Below, piece by piece: positions 42,460 to 51,201 of a DNA stretch of 64,000 bases. This DNA comes from Aquirickettsiella gammari (lineage in GTDB: Bacteria > Pseudomonadota > Gammaproteobacteria > Diplorickettsiales > Diplorickettsiaceae), in the NCBI GenBank assembly GCA_963701065.1, contig OY969558.1:1054001-1118000 (forward strand). Direction: 5' to 3'. Under the pieces are notes generated by a model, which saw only the letters and a program-made list of their open reading frames with translations, had not been told where the DNA came from and did not search any database. Both the position numbers and the translations under genes were made by a program. The stretch's first letter is position 1; every line of letters starts with the position of its first letter.

Positions 42460-43782
42460 ATGACTCAATCTGCGGAAATAACCATTAAAGATCAATCTTC
42501 TTCCACCGCGATTTTAACAGTTAATGACTTGCCTCCTATTAAGTTGCCAGTTTGCAATGCAACATTAGGGCCTAATGTTCTTGATGTGACGCAATTAGCA
42601 AAGCTTGGCACATTTACCTACGATCCAGGGTTTTTATCTACAGCGGCGTGTTCTTCTAAAATAACCTTCATTGACGGAGAAAAAGGTATCTTACTTTATC
42701 GAGGTTACCCTATTGATCAGCTGGCAGAAAAGTCGGATTTTATAGAAGTTGCTTATCTGTTGCTTAACGGTGAATTACCTAATAAAACACAAAAAAAAAT
42801 CTTTAACGGAGAAATTAACCAACATACTATGGTGCACGAGCAATTACGCCATTTCTTTTATGGGTTTCGCAGAGATGCCCATCCTATGGCAATTATGTTG
42901 GGTGTTGTAGGGGCTTTATCGGCTTTTTATCATGACTTATTAGATATTCATAATGAAGCCCATCGTAAGTTAGCCGCACTAAGATTAATCGCTAAAATGC
43001 CAACATTGGCGGCGATGTCTTATAAATATTCTACCGGCTTACCTTTTATGTATCCTTTGAATCATTTAAGTTATGCGGAAAATTTTTTACATATGATGTT
43101 TGGGGTTCCAAGCGAAGAAAATCGACCTAATCCTGTCTTAGCACGTGCTTTAGATCGAATTTTTATTTTGCATGCCGATCATGAGCAGAATGCTTCTACC
43201 TCTACTGTTAGGCTTGCGGGTTCAACCGGCGCTAATCCCTATGCATGTATCTCCGCTGGAATAGCGGCTTTGTGGGGCCCCGCACATGGTGGCGCTAATG
43301 AAGCTTGTTTAAATATGTTACTTGAGATAGGGGACATCTCTCGTATAAACCATTATATCGCAAAGGCTAAAGATCCTAATGACCCTTTTCGATTAATGGG
43401 TTTTGGTCATCGAGTTTATAAAAATTATGACCCGCGTGCCTCGGTGATGAAAAAGACCTGCCATGATGTATTAGAAGAAACAGGGAAAAAAGAGGAGCCC
43501 TTATTTAAACTTGCATTGGCGTTAGAAAAAATTGCTTTAGAAGACGCTTATTTTATTGAACGAAAGTTATACCCTAATGTAGATTTTTATTCAGGTATTA
43601 CTTTAAGTGCTTTAGGTATTCCTACAAATATGTTTACTGTTATCTTTGCATTAGCTCGTACAGTGGGTTGGGTTTCACAATGGGAAGAAATGATGGCCGA
43701 TCCTAAGCATCGCATCGCAAGACCAAGACAATTGTATATTGGAAATACACAAAGAAATTATATACCTATTGAAAAAAGATAA
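42460..43782 (+). CDS. gltA: Citrate synthase
   Basis: 440 residues from the ATG at 42460 (GAGG site 7 bp upstream). A TTG at 42421 would add 13 untypical residues. Catalytic His is in HADHEQNASTSTVRLAGS, the substrate His in GPAHGGANEACL, and FGHRVYKNYDPRA precedes the catalytic Asp region (PNVDFYSG). It is the hexameric, NADH-sensitive gram-negative type by length. It forms citrate from oxaloacetate and acetyl-CoA. Single gene with a strong promoter. Confidence 0.97.
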   Translation: MTQSAEITIKDQSSSTAILTVNDLPPIKLPVCNATLGPNVLDVTQLAKLGTFTYDPGFLSTAACSSKITFIDGEKGILLYRGYPIDQLAEKSDFIEVAYLLLNGELPNKTQKKIFNGEINQHTMVHEQLRHFFYGFRRDAHPMAIMLGVVGALSAFYHDLLDIHNEAHRKLAALRLIAKMPTLAAMSYKYSTGLPFMYPLNHLSYAENFLHMMFGVPSEENRPNPVLARALDRIFILHADHEQNASTSTVRLAGSTGANPYACISAGIAALWGPAHGGANEACLNMLLEIGDISRINHYIAKAKDPNDPFRLMGFGHRVYKNYDPRASVMKKTCHDVLEETGKKEEPLFKLALALEKIALEDAYFIERKLYPNVDFYSGITLSALGIPTNMFTVIFALARTVGWVSQWEEMMADPKHRIARPRQLYIGNTQRNYIPIEKR

Positions 43783-44033
43783 TAAAATCTCCATAAACAC
43801 CCTACACTATTTAATTAAATATCAGTAAAGTTAGAAAAAAACATACGTTTTTTAATTTAAATAAAAAATGTTGCTGAATTCTCTTTTATTTATAGATATA
43901 ATTAAAGTGTCTATTTAGATTTATGTTTCTTGATTTAAGTGGATTAAATTAGACATAAATTAGTATTATCTTAATCTCAAGAAGGCTACATTGATTTAAA
44001 TATATATTAACTTTAATAAAGGAACTCAAACTT

Positions 44034-44423
44034 ATGACGAATCCAAAAACACAAACAAAACGTAAACGAGGGAGACCCCCTTTAAGCGCGGCTAAAAAAA
44101 TGCAGCGTAGTAAAGCGGCTCAAGCGGCTCGTATGACCCATAGAGCCCTGCGAGCTAAACTTGCCTTACTTAAGGCAAGTTTCAGAGAGAAGTTGAAACT
44201 TGCCGAGCAAGAAGCCTATCAAAAAGCACTTGAAAAAGTCGTTAAAATTGAGCATAAAAAAATGGAAGCTAATTATAAAGCTTTGGCGGTTGCAAAAGCT
44301 AAATTTAGTAGCAAAAAAAGTGTGAAAAGAACGTTAATGACAAAAGGGCGAGGGAAACCTGCTCAGCTCAATATAATGAAAAAAGGGATGCGGAAACGTG
44401 GACGACCAAGAAAGATGAAGTAA
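44034..44423 (+). CDS. Small basic protein with an AT-hook at each end
   Basis: 129 residues, very rich in Lys, Arg and Ala. A canonical AT-hook core lies near each end: KRGRPP (residues 11-16) and KRGRPRK (121-127), each flanked by further Lys/Arg. The middle (35-85) is a long charged helix with coiled-coil character (LKASFREKLKLAEQEAYQ). The layout suggests a minor-groove, AT-tract DNA-binding protein, perhaps acting as a dimer to bridge DNA. It could be a nucleoid protein, as histone-like Hq1 is in Coxiella, or a nucleus-targeted effector. It has its own RBS (AAAGGA, 9 bp before ATG) and a long AT-rich leader. Confidence 0.72.
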   Translation: MTNPKTQTKRKRGRPPLSAAKKMQRSKAAQAARMTHRALRAKLALLKASFREKLKLAEQEAYQKALEKVVKIEHKKMEANYKALAVAKAKFSSKKSVKRTLMTKGRGKPAQLNIMKKGMRKRGRPRKMK

Positions 44424-44565
44424 TTTTTTAGCTGAAAATATCTTAGACTAATTAAGTAAGGTTTTGATTATCAAACAAAAGCAGAATTAAAAATAAGCTA
44501 TTTTTTGAAGAATTATAGCGATGATCGCTTTGCTTTTGGTCTAATCACACAGTCTTTTGTCCCTT

Positions 44566-44613
44566 AAAGGCTTACAGATAAAAATACGAATAAGGATGAA
44601 ATGTAAGCCTTTT
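44566..44613 (+). terminator. Possible terminator after the AT-hook gene
   Basis: Perfect 11-bp arms AAAGGCTTACA (44566-44576) and TGTAAGCCTTT (44602-44612), one extra T, loop about 25 nt. The U-run is short and the loop large, so termination is uncertain. Upstream (44477-44540) a second structure nests CAAAAGC/GCTTTTG around AGCGA/TCGCT. Confidence 0.35.
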
Positions 44614-44637
44614 ACCGGATAAAACGGGCTAAATTCG

Positions 44638-44666
44638 TTCAAATTTTGTACTAATTATGCTATAGT
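44638..44666 (+). promoter_or_regulatory. Promoter of the L,D-transpeptidase gene
   Basis: -35 TTCAAA (44638-44643), 17-bp spacer and extended -10 TGC-TATAGT (TATAGT 44661-44666). The start of transcription should fall near 44673, giving a leader of about 35 nt that contains the G9 run. Confidence 0.5.
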
Positions 44667-44692
44667 GGTCCTCTTCTGCTAAATAAGCAAAA

Positions 44693-44701
44693 GGGGGGGG
44701 G
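44693..44701 (+). repeat. G9 homopolymer at the ribosome-binding site
   Basis: Nine consecutive G (AA-G9-CATATA-GTG). It is the only purine-rich stretch that can pair with 16S rRNA for the L,D-transpeptidase gene and lies 6 bp before its GTG (44708). Runs of this length slip during replication; a change in length would change the spacing and possibly the translation rate. Confidence 0.85.
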
Positions 44702-44707
44702 CATATA

Positions 44708-45385
44708 GTGATATTAAAGAAAATAACAAGTTTATTAATTCTAGCAAGTAGTCTTTTTGTGATGACTGTTAATGCTAGTCCAATGAGCCAGGGTTTGAAT
44801 GTACAAGCTGAACTAAAACAGTTCAGCGAGCGGGCGCCTGGGCTTAATCCTAAAGTACTACAGTTAGGGTTAGAAGCGTATAATAAAGCTAGACAAGAAG
44901 GTTTAGATAACCAGCAAATCTTAACTATTGTTGATTATACTAAACCATCGACAGTACGTAGACTTTGGGTGTTAGACCTTAAAAATAATTCAGTGCTTTT
45001 TAATGATTATGTGGCGCACGGGAAAAACAGTGGTGGCAACTATGCAAATTCCTTCTCTGATAAACCAGGAAGTTTAGAGTCGAGTTTAGGGGTGTTTTTA
45101 ACCGAATCACCTTATCAGGGTAAACACGGCTACTCATTAAAGTTAAAAGGTTTAGAAAAGGGATTTAATGATAGGGCTGAAGCGCGTGATATTGTCGTGC
45201 ATAAAGCAGATTACGTAACAACGCAATTTCTCCGACAGCATGGTAGTCTAGGACGAAGTTGGGGTTGTTTCGCAGTAAGTCCAGCCGTTGCCGATTCTTT
45301 AATTCATGTGATTAAAAACGGGACACTAATATTTGCTTACTATCCTGATCCAATGTGGTTATCAAAGTCTCAGTTTCTTTCATAA
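44708..45385 (+). CDS. L,D-transpeptidase catalytic-domain protein (YkuD_2 type), exported
   Basis: 225 residues from a GTG. Signal peptide to about residue 23 (VNA-SP). The catalytic region has DIVVHKADYV (His) and GRSWGCFAVSP with nucleophile Cys about 187. It matches the gram-negative murein L,D-transpeptidase-like family (Pfam YkuD_2), which resembles ErfK/YbiS but is distinct. Likely location is periplasmic, acting on peptidoglycan or lipoprotein attachment. A strong terminator follows, so the gene is monocistronic. Confidence 0.85.
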   Translation: MILKKITSLLILASSLFVMTVNASPMSQGLNVQAELKQFSERAPGLNPKVLQLGLEAYNKARQEGLDNQQILTIVDYTKPSTVRRLWVLDLKNNSVLFNDYVAHGKNSGGNYANSFSDKPGSLESSLGVFLTESPYQGKHGYSLKLKGLEKGFNDRAEARDIVVHKADYVTTQFLRQHGSLGRSWGCFAVSPAVADSLIHVIKNGTLIFAYYPDPMWLSKSQFLS

Positions 45386-45405
45386 ATGAGAAAAATTAAC
45401 TGTTA

Positions 45406-45432
45406 AGCAGCCGCTAAAGGCTGCTTTTTTTT
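45406..45432 (+). terminator. Rho-independent terminator of the L,D-transpeptidase gene
   Basis: AGCAGCC (45406-45412), loop GCTAAA, GGCTGCT (45419-45425), then a run of T. The 7-bp GC-rich stem and T-tract are textbook. Confidence 0.93.
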
Positions 45433-45481
45433 GGCCACATTTTATTTTGGTGAGAGCCTAGAAAATCCTAAGATAAAAAAA

Positions 45482-46624
45482 TCACACGCCCACGGGGAGT
45501 ATCATTTTTTTTAAAATTTCTTCATAAATTAAAGCTAATTGCTCAATGTCACTTATTGATACACATTCATTGATTTGGTGGATAGTACGATTACAAGGGC
45601 CAAATTCTACAATTTCTGCACCTAAAGGTGCAATAAAACGCGCATCGGAGGTCCCGCCCGTCGTTGAAACCGTAGAGGATAAACCAGTGATTTTTTTTAT
45701 AACAGATAGACAAGCGCTACGTAATTGACCCGGGGCGCTTAAAAAAGGTAAGCCTCCGTGTTGCCAATCGATTTTATAATTCAAGTTATGTTTTTTTAAA
45801 ATAGCTACCACGGTATTTTTTAGTTTTTCAGCGCTCGTTGCGGGAGAATAACGAAAATTAAATTGAACCTCTAAATTATCGGGAATAACATTTCCGGCGC
45901 CTGTCCCAGCGTGAATATTAGACAATTGTAAACTTGTCGCTTGAAAATCAGCAAGCACGCTATCGTCCCAATGCGTATTTAATAGCTCTGTTAAACTATT
46001 ATTAAAGCGATGAATGGGATTTTCTGCTAATTGCGGGTAAGCGATATGGCCTTGTTTGCCTTGGATAAATAAACGTGCTGATAAGGAACCACGGCGGCCT
46101 ATTTTTAAGGTATCACCCAATTTTTTTTCGCAGCTAGGTTCACCCACTAGACAGTAATCTATTTTTTCATTTCTCTTTTTTAATAGCGCAGCTACCTTTG
46201 CTGTCCCATTAATACTTGGCCCTTCTTCATCGCTGGTAATTAGCCAGGCTATAGAGCTGGTATGATGAGGATGCTGATTAATAAATCGTTCACAAGCGAC
46301 TAACATCGCCGCGAGACTCGCTTTCATATCAGCACTACCACGACCATAGAGCTGCCCATTACGTATTGTCGGTTTAAAAGGAGGACTATCCCATTTATCT
46401 AATGGACCTGGAGGAACAACATCGGTATGTCCAACAAAAACAAATAAAGGGCCTTCTTTTCCACGTCTAGCCCAGAAATTATTGACTTCTTCAAACGGTA
46501 AGTGTTCAATCGCAAAACCTAAGCGTTTTAAATGTTGGCACAGAATAGTTTGACAAGCTTCATCCCGCGGTGTTACGGAAGGGCAAGCGATAAGTTGCTG
46601 GACTAACGCAATTGGCGATAACAT
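45482..46624 (-). CDS. dapE: Succinyl-diaminopimelate desuccinylase
   Basis: 380 residues. M20 metallopeptidase motifs: VGHTDVVPPG (His, Asp), YGRGSADMKASLAAM (metal Asp) and ITSDEEGPSINGT (catalytic and metal Glu); near the C-terminus ISTTGGTSDARF-type substrate residues (STTGGTSDARFIAPLG) and a late His (NRTIHQINE). It produces LL-diaminopimelate for murein and lysine. Single gene, divergent from pit. Confidence 0.96.
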   Translation of the reverse strand: MLSPIALVQQLIACPSVTPRDEACQTILCQHLKRLGFAIEHLPFEEVNNFWARRGKEGPLFVFVGHTDVVPPGPLDKWDSPPFKPTIRNGQLYGRGSADMKASLAAMLVACERFINQHPHHTSSIAWLITSDEEGPSINGTAKVAALLKKRNEKIDYCLVGEPSCEKKLGDTLKIGRRGSLSARLFIQGKQGHIAYPQLAENPIHRFNNSLTELLNTHWDDSVLADFQATSLQLSNIHAGTGAGNVIPDNLEVQFNFRYSPATSAEKLKNTVVAILKKHNLNYKIDWQHGGLPFLSAPGQLRSACLSVIKKITGLSSTVSTTGGTSDARFIAPLGAEIVEFGPCNRTIHQINECVSISDIEQLALIYEEILKKMILPVGV

Positions 46625-46701
46625 AGATATTTGATCCTATCAATTTAAGATAGTATTTTACGTCAAAATAATAGATCTAGGAAATAAAGTAATCTGAGGG
46701 T

Positions 46702-46896
46702 GTGAAATTTTTGCGATATAAAAATAAATGTGTCGAATCCAACAAATTTTTGTCTAGTACAGCGCGTTCTACTATGAAATTTAATTTAAACAAAAACTAC
46801 CTTTATAAACCTAGCTTGATATCGTCAGAGTGCGAACCTTCTCAACGTCGTGTATACTCGGTAGTAAGTTTAGATGATGGAAAGAATGCTTTATGA
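46702..46896 (+). CDS. Possible small ORF overlapping the pit start
   Basis: 64 codons from a GTG, ending 4 bp inside pit (ATGA overlap). Lys/Asn/Ser-rich with no recognisable domain. The usual partner upstream of pit, a DUF47 protein, is not present here. A good RBS is lacking, so this may be leader sequence rather than a gene. Confidence 0.25.
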   Translation: MKFLRYKNKCVESNKFLSSTARSTMKFNLNKNYLYKPSLISSECEPSQRRVYSVVSLDDGKNAL

Positions 46897-47897
46897 CGAG
46901 CACCTTAGTATTTATCTATATTGTTATAGTCTTAGCATTTATTTTTGATTTTATTAATGGCTTTCATGATGCCGCTAATTCCATAGCAATTATGGTCGCA
47001 ACTAAGGTTTTAAAGCCTTTGACAGCCGTATTGTGGGCCGCTTTTTTTAATTTTATTGCTTTCTTATTTTTTCATCTTAGTGTGGCAACTACCATTGGTT
47101 CGGGGCTTATTGAGCCACATATTATTACTCCGTATCTTCTTTTTGCGGCCCTTATGGGCGCTATCATTTGGAATCTCTTGACCTGGTATTTCGGTTTACC
47201 TTCTAGTTCATCACATGGATTAATAGGAGGTTTAATTGGAGCTGCCCTGGTAACAGGGGGATGGCATGTGTTGAATTGGCATGGATTGTTACCTGTATTG
47301 ATAGCCATTGTTTTATCGCCGGTGTTAGGATTGTCAGTAAGTTGGATTTTGATAAAAATTTCTCACGCATTGCTAAAAGATATAAATTCCGATAAGGCGC
47401 AGCGTTGGTCCAGGCGTGCGCAATTTGTTGCAGGAGCTTTATTGAGCTTGGGCCATGGTGGTAACGATGCGCAAAAAACGATGGGTATCATTGCCGTCTT
47501 ATTGTTTTCTACGGGGCTTTTAAATGGACATTTTTATGTCCCATTTTGGGTAATTATTTCTTGTAATTTTGTGATGGGTTTAGGGACGCTCATTGGGGGT
47601 TGGCGTATTGTAAACACATTAGGGAATAAGATTACTCAATTAACTCTTTTAAGCGGAGGGTGTGCTGCAACCGGCGCGGCGCTCACTTTATTTCTTGCTA
47701 CCGATCTAGGTATCCCTGTTTCTACAACACATACTGTGACAGGTGCTATTCTTGGAGTAGGCTCGAGCAATGCTTGGATAGCTACACATTGGCCTACAGT
47801 ACGGCGAATTATGTGGGCATGGTTATTGACTCTTCCGGCAGCAGGATTAGTGGCTAGTCTAGTTATGATTTTAGAGACCCCGTTTAAGCTAGCTTAG
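46893..47897 (+). CDS. pit: PiT-family inorganic phosphate transporter
   Basis: 334 residues with about 10 helices in two repeats. Each repeat carries the family signature: FDFINGFHDAANSIA (about 14-28) and SLGHGGNDAQKTMGI (about 188-202). PSSSSHGLIGG and PVSTTHTVTGAILG are also conserved. It is a proton- or cation-coupled low-affinity phosphate carrier. The partner DUF47/PhoU-like gene is not adjacent. Confidence 0.94.
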   Translation: MTSTLVFIYIVIVLAFIFDFINGFHDAANSIAIMVATKVLKPLTAVLWAAFFNFIAFLFFHLSVATTIGSGLIEPHIITPYLLFAALMGAIIWNLLTWYFGLPSSSSHGLIGGLIGAALVTGGWHVLNWHGLLPVLIAIVLSPVLGLSVSWILIKISHALLKDINSDKAQRWSRRAQFVAGALLSLGHGGNDAQKTMGIIAVLLFSTGLLNGHFYVPFWVIISCNFVMGLGTLIGGWRIVNTLGNKITQLTLLSGGCAATGAALTLFLATDLGIPVSTTHTVTGAILGVGSSNAWIATHWPTVRRIMWAWLLTLPAAGLVASLVMILETPFKLA

Positions 47898-47959
47898 TTT
47901 TCTCATTTCTGTTATCCGAAAGTGTTGCTAGCCAGTCCTTACCCGTTTCATAATAAGAT

Positions 47960-48193
47960 TTATTTAGGTCTAGGCTTAGGTATTAGTGGCTGTTCATTTG
48001 TGCTGTCAGAAAGTTTTTTTCTTATATAAGCTAATTGTACAAGTCCACCGGGAAAACTAATTCCGTCTTTAGTATAAAATCTTACTTTTTTATGAGTATT
48101 AGTTGCCGTTTCTGCATTAATCTCTTGGGTTGTTTCCTCAGCAATGCAATTATTTGACATTCTTCTTCTAAGATCTTCGATAGATTTCTTCAT
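47960..48193 (-). CDS. Orphan small hydrophilic protein
   Basis: 77 residues from the ATG at 48193, with AAGGAG 6 bp upstream on the minus strand (a very good site). No signal peptide, no membrane segment. Basic N-terminus (KKSIEDLRRRM), acidic centre, Pro/Lys-rich end (PLIPKPRPK). Not recognised. The ORF at 57531-57764 has a similar size and a weakly similar central part (Y-I-x-K-K...LSD). Expression is plausible because of the RBS. Confidence 0.5.
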   Translation of the reverse strand: MKKSIEDLRRRMSNNCIAEETTQEINAETATNTHKKVRFYTKDGISFPGGLVQLAYIRKKLSDSTNEQPLIPKPRPK

Positions 48194-48357
48194 ACACACT
48201 CCTTGTATTCAACAATCATTAAAATTTATTTTCTAAATAAGATAAAAACGCTTATAGCATAACAGCCCATACTATTCTAAAACATTTTAAAAACTACTTG
48301 TAGGAAATAAGTAATAGCGGTAGAGTTTTCATAGGATAATAATTATATAAAAATTAT

Positions 48358-50685
48358 ATGGCCCGCTGGACGTTAGGGTTTTTAGTAGGCGTGATATGGC
48401 TCACGCATTTTACGCATTTACCTTCGATAAAAATAGCTTACTTAATTATTGTAATAAGTAGTATTTTAATTATTCTTATTCTGTTACAGCTTATTTCTTC
48501 GGGTTGGATTTTATTTTTTGTTGCTTTTTCTTTGGGTTTTTCTTGGGCATTGATAAACGCCCATCATAGACTAAATCAACAATTACCAAAAGTATTGGAA
48601 GGAAAAACACTAATTGCCAAGGGGCGTATAGTAAGTATTCCAGAGTTTCATCAATACGCTTTTCGTTTTGATTTTCTTATTAATTCTATAGAGACATCTG
48701 TTCCTATTCATTATCCTTTACGCGTACGTATAAATGGGTATCTTTACAAAAATTCAAGTAAATTAGCTAATTTTAAAAAAGGAGAGATTTGGCAGCTTGC
48801 TATTCGTTTACATCGACCACGTTCATTTTGGAATCCGGGTAGTTTTGATTATCAAGCGGCGTTATTTCAACAAAACATTCGTGCCACAGGCTATATTAGG
48901 GAAAAATTTACTCCTCATTTAATTCAACAAGCAGGTGCCTATTATTTTATTGACAGTTTAAGACAAAAATTAAGTACTAATGTAAAAAAAGCCTTACAAA
49001 AATATCCGTTGCCAGGACTTATTAATGCACTTACGACAGGGATACGCACTGAAGTTACTAACAAGCAATGGCAGGTAATGCGTGGAACCGGCACTAATCA
49101 TTTATTTGCTATTTCAGGTCTACACCTTGCTTTTATTGCGGGAATTATTTATTGGATAATCCACTTCTTTTACTCCCGTATTCCCTACGCGGCGTTATGG
49201 ATTCCAACATCACAGATGGCGGCAGTATGTACCTTATTGTGCGCTATTTTTTATAGTGCATTAGCAGGATTTGCTTTGCCGACACAACGCGCTTTACTGA
49301 TGTTAGCAGTATTTTCATTAGCTATTTTGCAAAGACGCCATTTTACAAGTTGGCACGCATTTAACATAGCGTTATTACTAATTTTAATCCTAGAGCCTTT
49401 TGCGGTTTTATCGTCCAGTTTTTGGTTATCCTTTATGGCGGTAGCTTTAATTTTTTATGCTGTTTCTAATCGAATTAGACCCATAAAAAATTGGCGAGCA
49501 TGGTGCAGAATACAATTTACTGTCAGCTTAGGATTAATTCCTTTATCTTTATTATTTTTCCAACAAATTTCTTGGATAGGTTTTGCGGCTAATTTGTTAG
49601 CAATTCCATGGGTAGGGTTTTTAATTTTACCGTTAAGTTTATTGGGTAGCTTAATAACTTTGGCGAATTCGGTTTGGGGCGCTTATGTTTTAGTCTTGGC
49701 AGAGCGATTACTTGAATTACTTTGGCAGCTATTGAGTTTTTTTTCAGAAATACCATTGGCTCAATATCACTGTTTCTTATCAACGCCTTGGTTAATATTC
49801 ACCAGTTTATTTGGATTGTTAATAATTTTGGCGGCAAAAGGAATACCTGCACGTTGGTTAGGGTTAATTTGGATATTACCTTTATTTTTCTGGCAAGCCC
49901 AAGTTCCCAAAAAAGGTGATATTTGGTTGCACCTCTTAGATGTTGGCCAGGGTTTAGCAAGTGTTGTGCGTACGCAGCACCATGTCATGATTTACGATAC
50001 AGGGCCTCGCTTAAGTGCGTCTTTTGATGCAGGAAAGATGGTTGTACTTCCTTTTTTAGAAAAAATAGGCGCGCAAAAAATTAACTTGCTGATGATAAGT
50101 CATGGTGATAACGATCATAGTGGCGGCGCTGGGATTATTTTACAACAAATACCAGTCGACAGTGTGCTAAGTAGTATCCCCAAAAAATTTTTACCCAAAA
50201 AAGTAAGTTTGTGTAAAGAAAAAATCAGTTGGCAATGGGACGGCGTTACCTTCGAAGTACTATATCCTCCAGTAAATCAGGGTTATTTAGGGAATAATAG
50301 CTCATGTGTATTAAAAATTAGTAATTCTTTACAAAGTATTTTATTGGTCGGTGATATTGAGAAGCTAGCTGAAAATTACCTGGTTCATCACGAGCGTAAA
50401 GATTTAGCAAGCACGGTGTTAGTAGTTCCACACCATGGGAGTAAAACCTCTTCAAGCATTGATTTTTTAAATCAGGTACAGCCTAGATATGCCTTGTTTT
50501 CTACAGGTTATCGTAACCGTTTTAAATTTCCTCATAAAATAGTATTAGAAAGATATCAACGTTTGCGTTCAAAAATCTATAATACGGCTATAGATGGCGC
50601 TATTACTTTAAAATTAGATGCATTTTCTGATCATATAGAAGTGGAAACTTATCGCGAAAAAAATCATCACTTTTGGCAAGATTAG
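48358..50685 (+). CDS. comEC: ComEC/Rec2 competence DNA channel
   Basis: 775 residues. N-terminal DUF4131 region, a central Competence domain with many helices (NHLFAISGLHLAFIAGI is the family hallmark, about residue 246), and a C-terminal metallo-beta-lactamase-like domain (VGQGLASVV, SHGDNDHSGG, VPHHGSKTSSS). The protein carries transforming single strands across the inner membrane. All metal-binding residues of the HxxxD...DH type seem present. It is one of three uptake loci in this window (pilMNOPQ, dprA). Confidence 0.94.
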   Translation: MARWTLGFLVGVIWLTHFTHLPSIKIAYLIIVISSILIILILLQLISSGWILFFVAFSLGFSWALINAHHRLNQQLPKVLEGKTLIAKGRIVSIPEFHQYAFRFDFLINSIETSVPIHYPLRVRINGYLYKNSSKLANFKKGEIWQLAIRLHRPRSFWNPGSFDYQAALFQQNIRATGYIREKFTPHLIQQAGAYYFIDSLRQKLSTNVKKALQKYPLPGLINALTTGIRTEVTNKQWQVMRGTGTNHLFAISGLHLAFIAGIIYWIIHFFYSRIPYAALWIPTSQMAAVCTLLCAIFYSALAGFALPTQRALLMLAVFSLAILQRRHFTSWHAFNIALLLILILEPFAVLSSSFWLSFMAVALIFYAVSNRIRPIKNWRAWCRIQFTVSLGLIPLSLLFFQQISWIGFAANLLAIPWVGFLILPLSLLGSLITLANSVWGAYVLVLAERLLELLWQLLSFFSEIPLAQYHCFLSTPWLIFTSLFGLLIILAAKGIPARWLGLIWILPLFFWQAQVPKKGDIWLHLLDVGQGLASVVRTQHHVMIYDTGPRLSASFDAGKMVVLPFLEKIGAQKINLLMISHGDNDHSGGAGIILQQIPVDSVLSSIPKKFLPKKVSLCKEKISWQWDGVTFEVLYPPVNQGYLGNNSSCVLKISNSLQSILLVGDIEKLAENYLVHHERKDLASTVLVVPHHGSKTSSSIDFLNQVQPRYALFSTGYRNRFKFPHKIVLERYQRLRSKIYNTAIDGAITLKLDAFSDHIEVETYREKNHHFWQD

Positions 50686-50759
50686 TAAAATTTTGTAAAT
50701 TAAATTTTAACTTAGAAAATAAAAGCTAATAAAATAAATAACAGCCTTTGGAACAAATT

Positions 50760-50781
50760 AAAAAGGGCCGCAGAACGGCCC
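50760..50781 (-). terminator. Rho-independent terminator of the small RNA
   Basis: On the minus strand GGGCCG, loop TTCTG, CGGCCC (50781-50765), followed by five U (50764-50760). Confidence 0.9.
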
Positions 50782-50870
50782 AAGGGGGGTATATCTGTGT
50801 TAGTAACGTCCCTGTAGCATCCTTGCTTACACTACATCCTTACAGTGTAGATATCCTTATCTATTCCACA
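50760..50870 (-). ncRNA. RsmY/RsmZ-type CsrA-binding small RNA
   Basis: Read on the minus strand, three short perfect hairpins display GGA in their loops. They are TAGATA-AGGA-TATCTA (50863-50848), TACACT around GTAAGGATGT, then AGTGTA, and AGCA-AGGA-TGCT (50827-50816). A fourth GGGA lies in CAGGGACG. The transcript ends in a GC-rich terminator (GGGCCG/CGGCCC) and a U run. This is the pattern of RsmY/RsmZ/CsrB RNAs, which sequester CsrA in the GacA/LetA pathway. About 110 nt. The 5' end is estimated from a weak TTGTGA-N18-TTATGT promoter. No protein is encoded here. Confidence 0.82.
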
Positions 50871-51201
50871 AACATAAGGGTTTGCTAATTAATTCTCACA
50901 AAAATAATTGATTGCTCACTATCTTTCTGAAAAATTAATTCCTTGATTTAGGTCATTAGCAACACACACTACATAGATTAACAAAGATAGATTTTATTAC
51001 AATGGGGGTTTGATTGCTTCAGTTTTAACTTACGCAATTTTGAGCAAAGACTTACAAATCCGGAGTGAGTATTGAGCGAAAGTTTAGAAAAACTGAAAGC
51101 GCGAGCATCTAACTGGTCTACCTTGAATTTTAATAAATATTAAATACCTATTTAAAATAAAAAATACCAGTATTAGTGGAAAGTAATCATAAAAAGTTCA
51201 A
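50871..51201. other. 331-bp intergenic region upstream of the small RNA
   Basis: Carries the likely promoter of the small RNA near its left end (minus strand TTGTGA-N18-TTATGT). A GacA/LetA-type operator was searched for by eye and not found clearly; TTTCAGAAA (minus strand, about 50924-50932) is the only dyad-like candidate. A 23-codon TTG frame (51072-51143) is noted but not called. No other gene seen. Confidence 0.4.

Noticed and set aside
51072..51143. 23-codon frame from a TTG (SESLEKLKARASNW...) with a GGAG site
   Set aside because: Too short and no recognised family. It lies upstream of the small RNA on the opposite strand and has no stronger evidence than chance.
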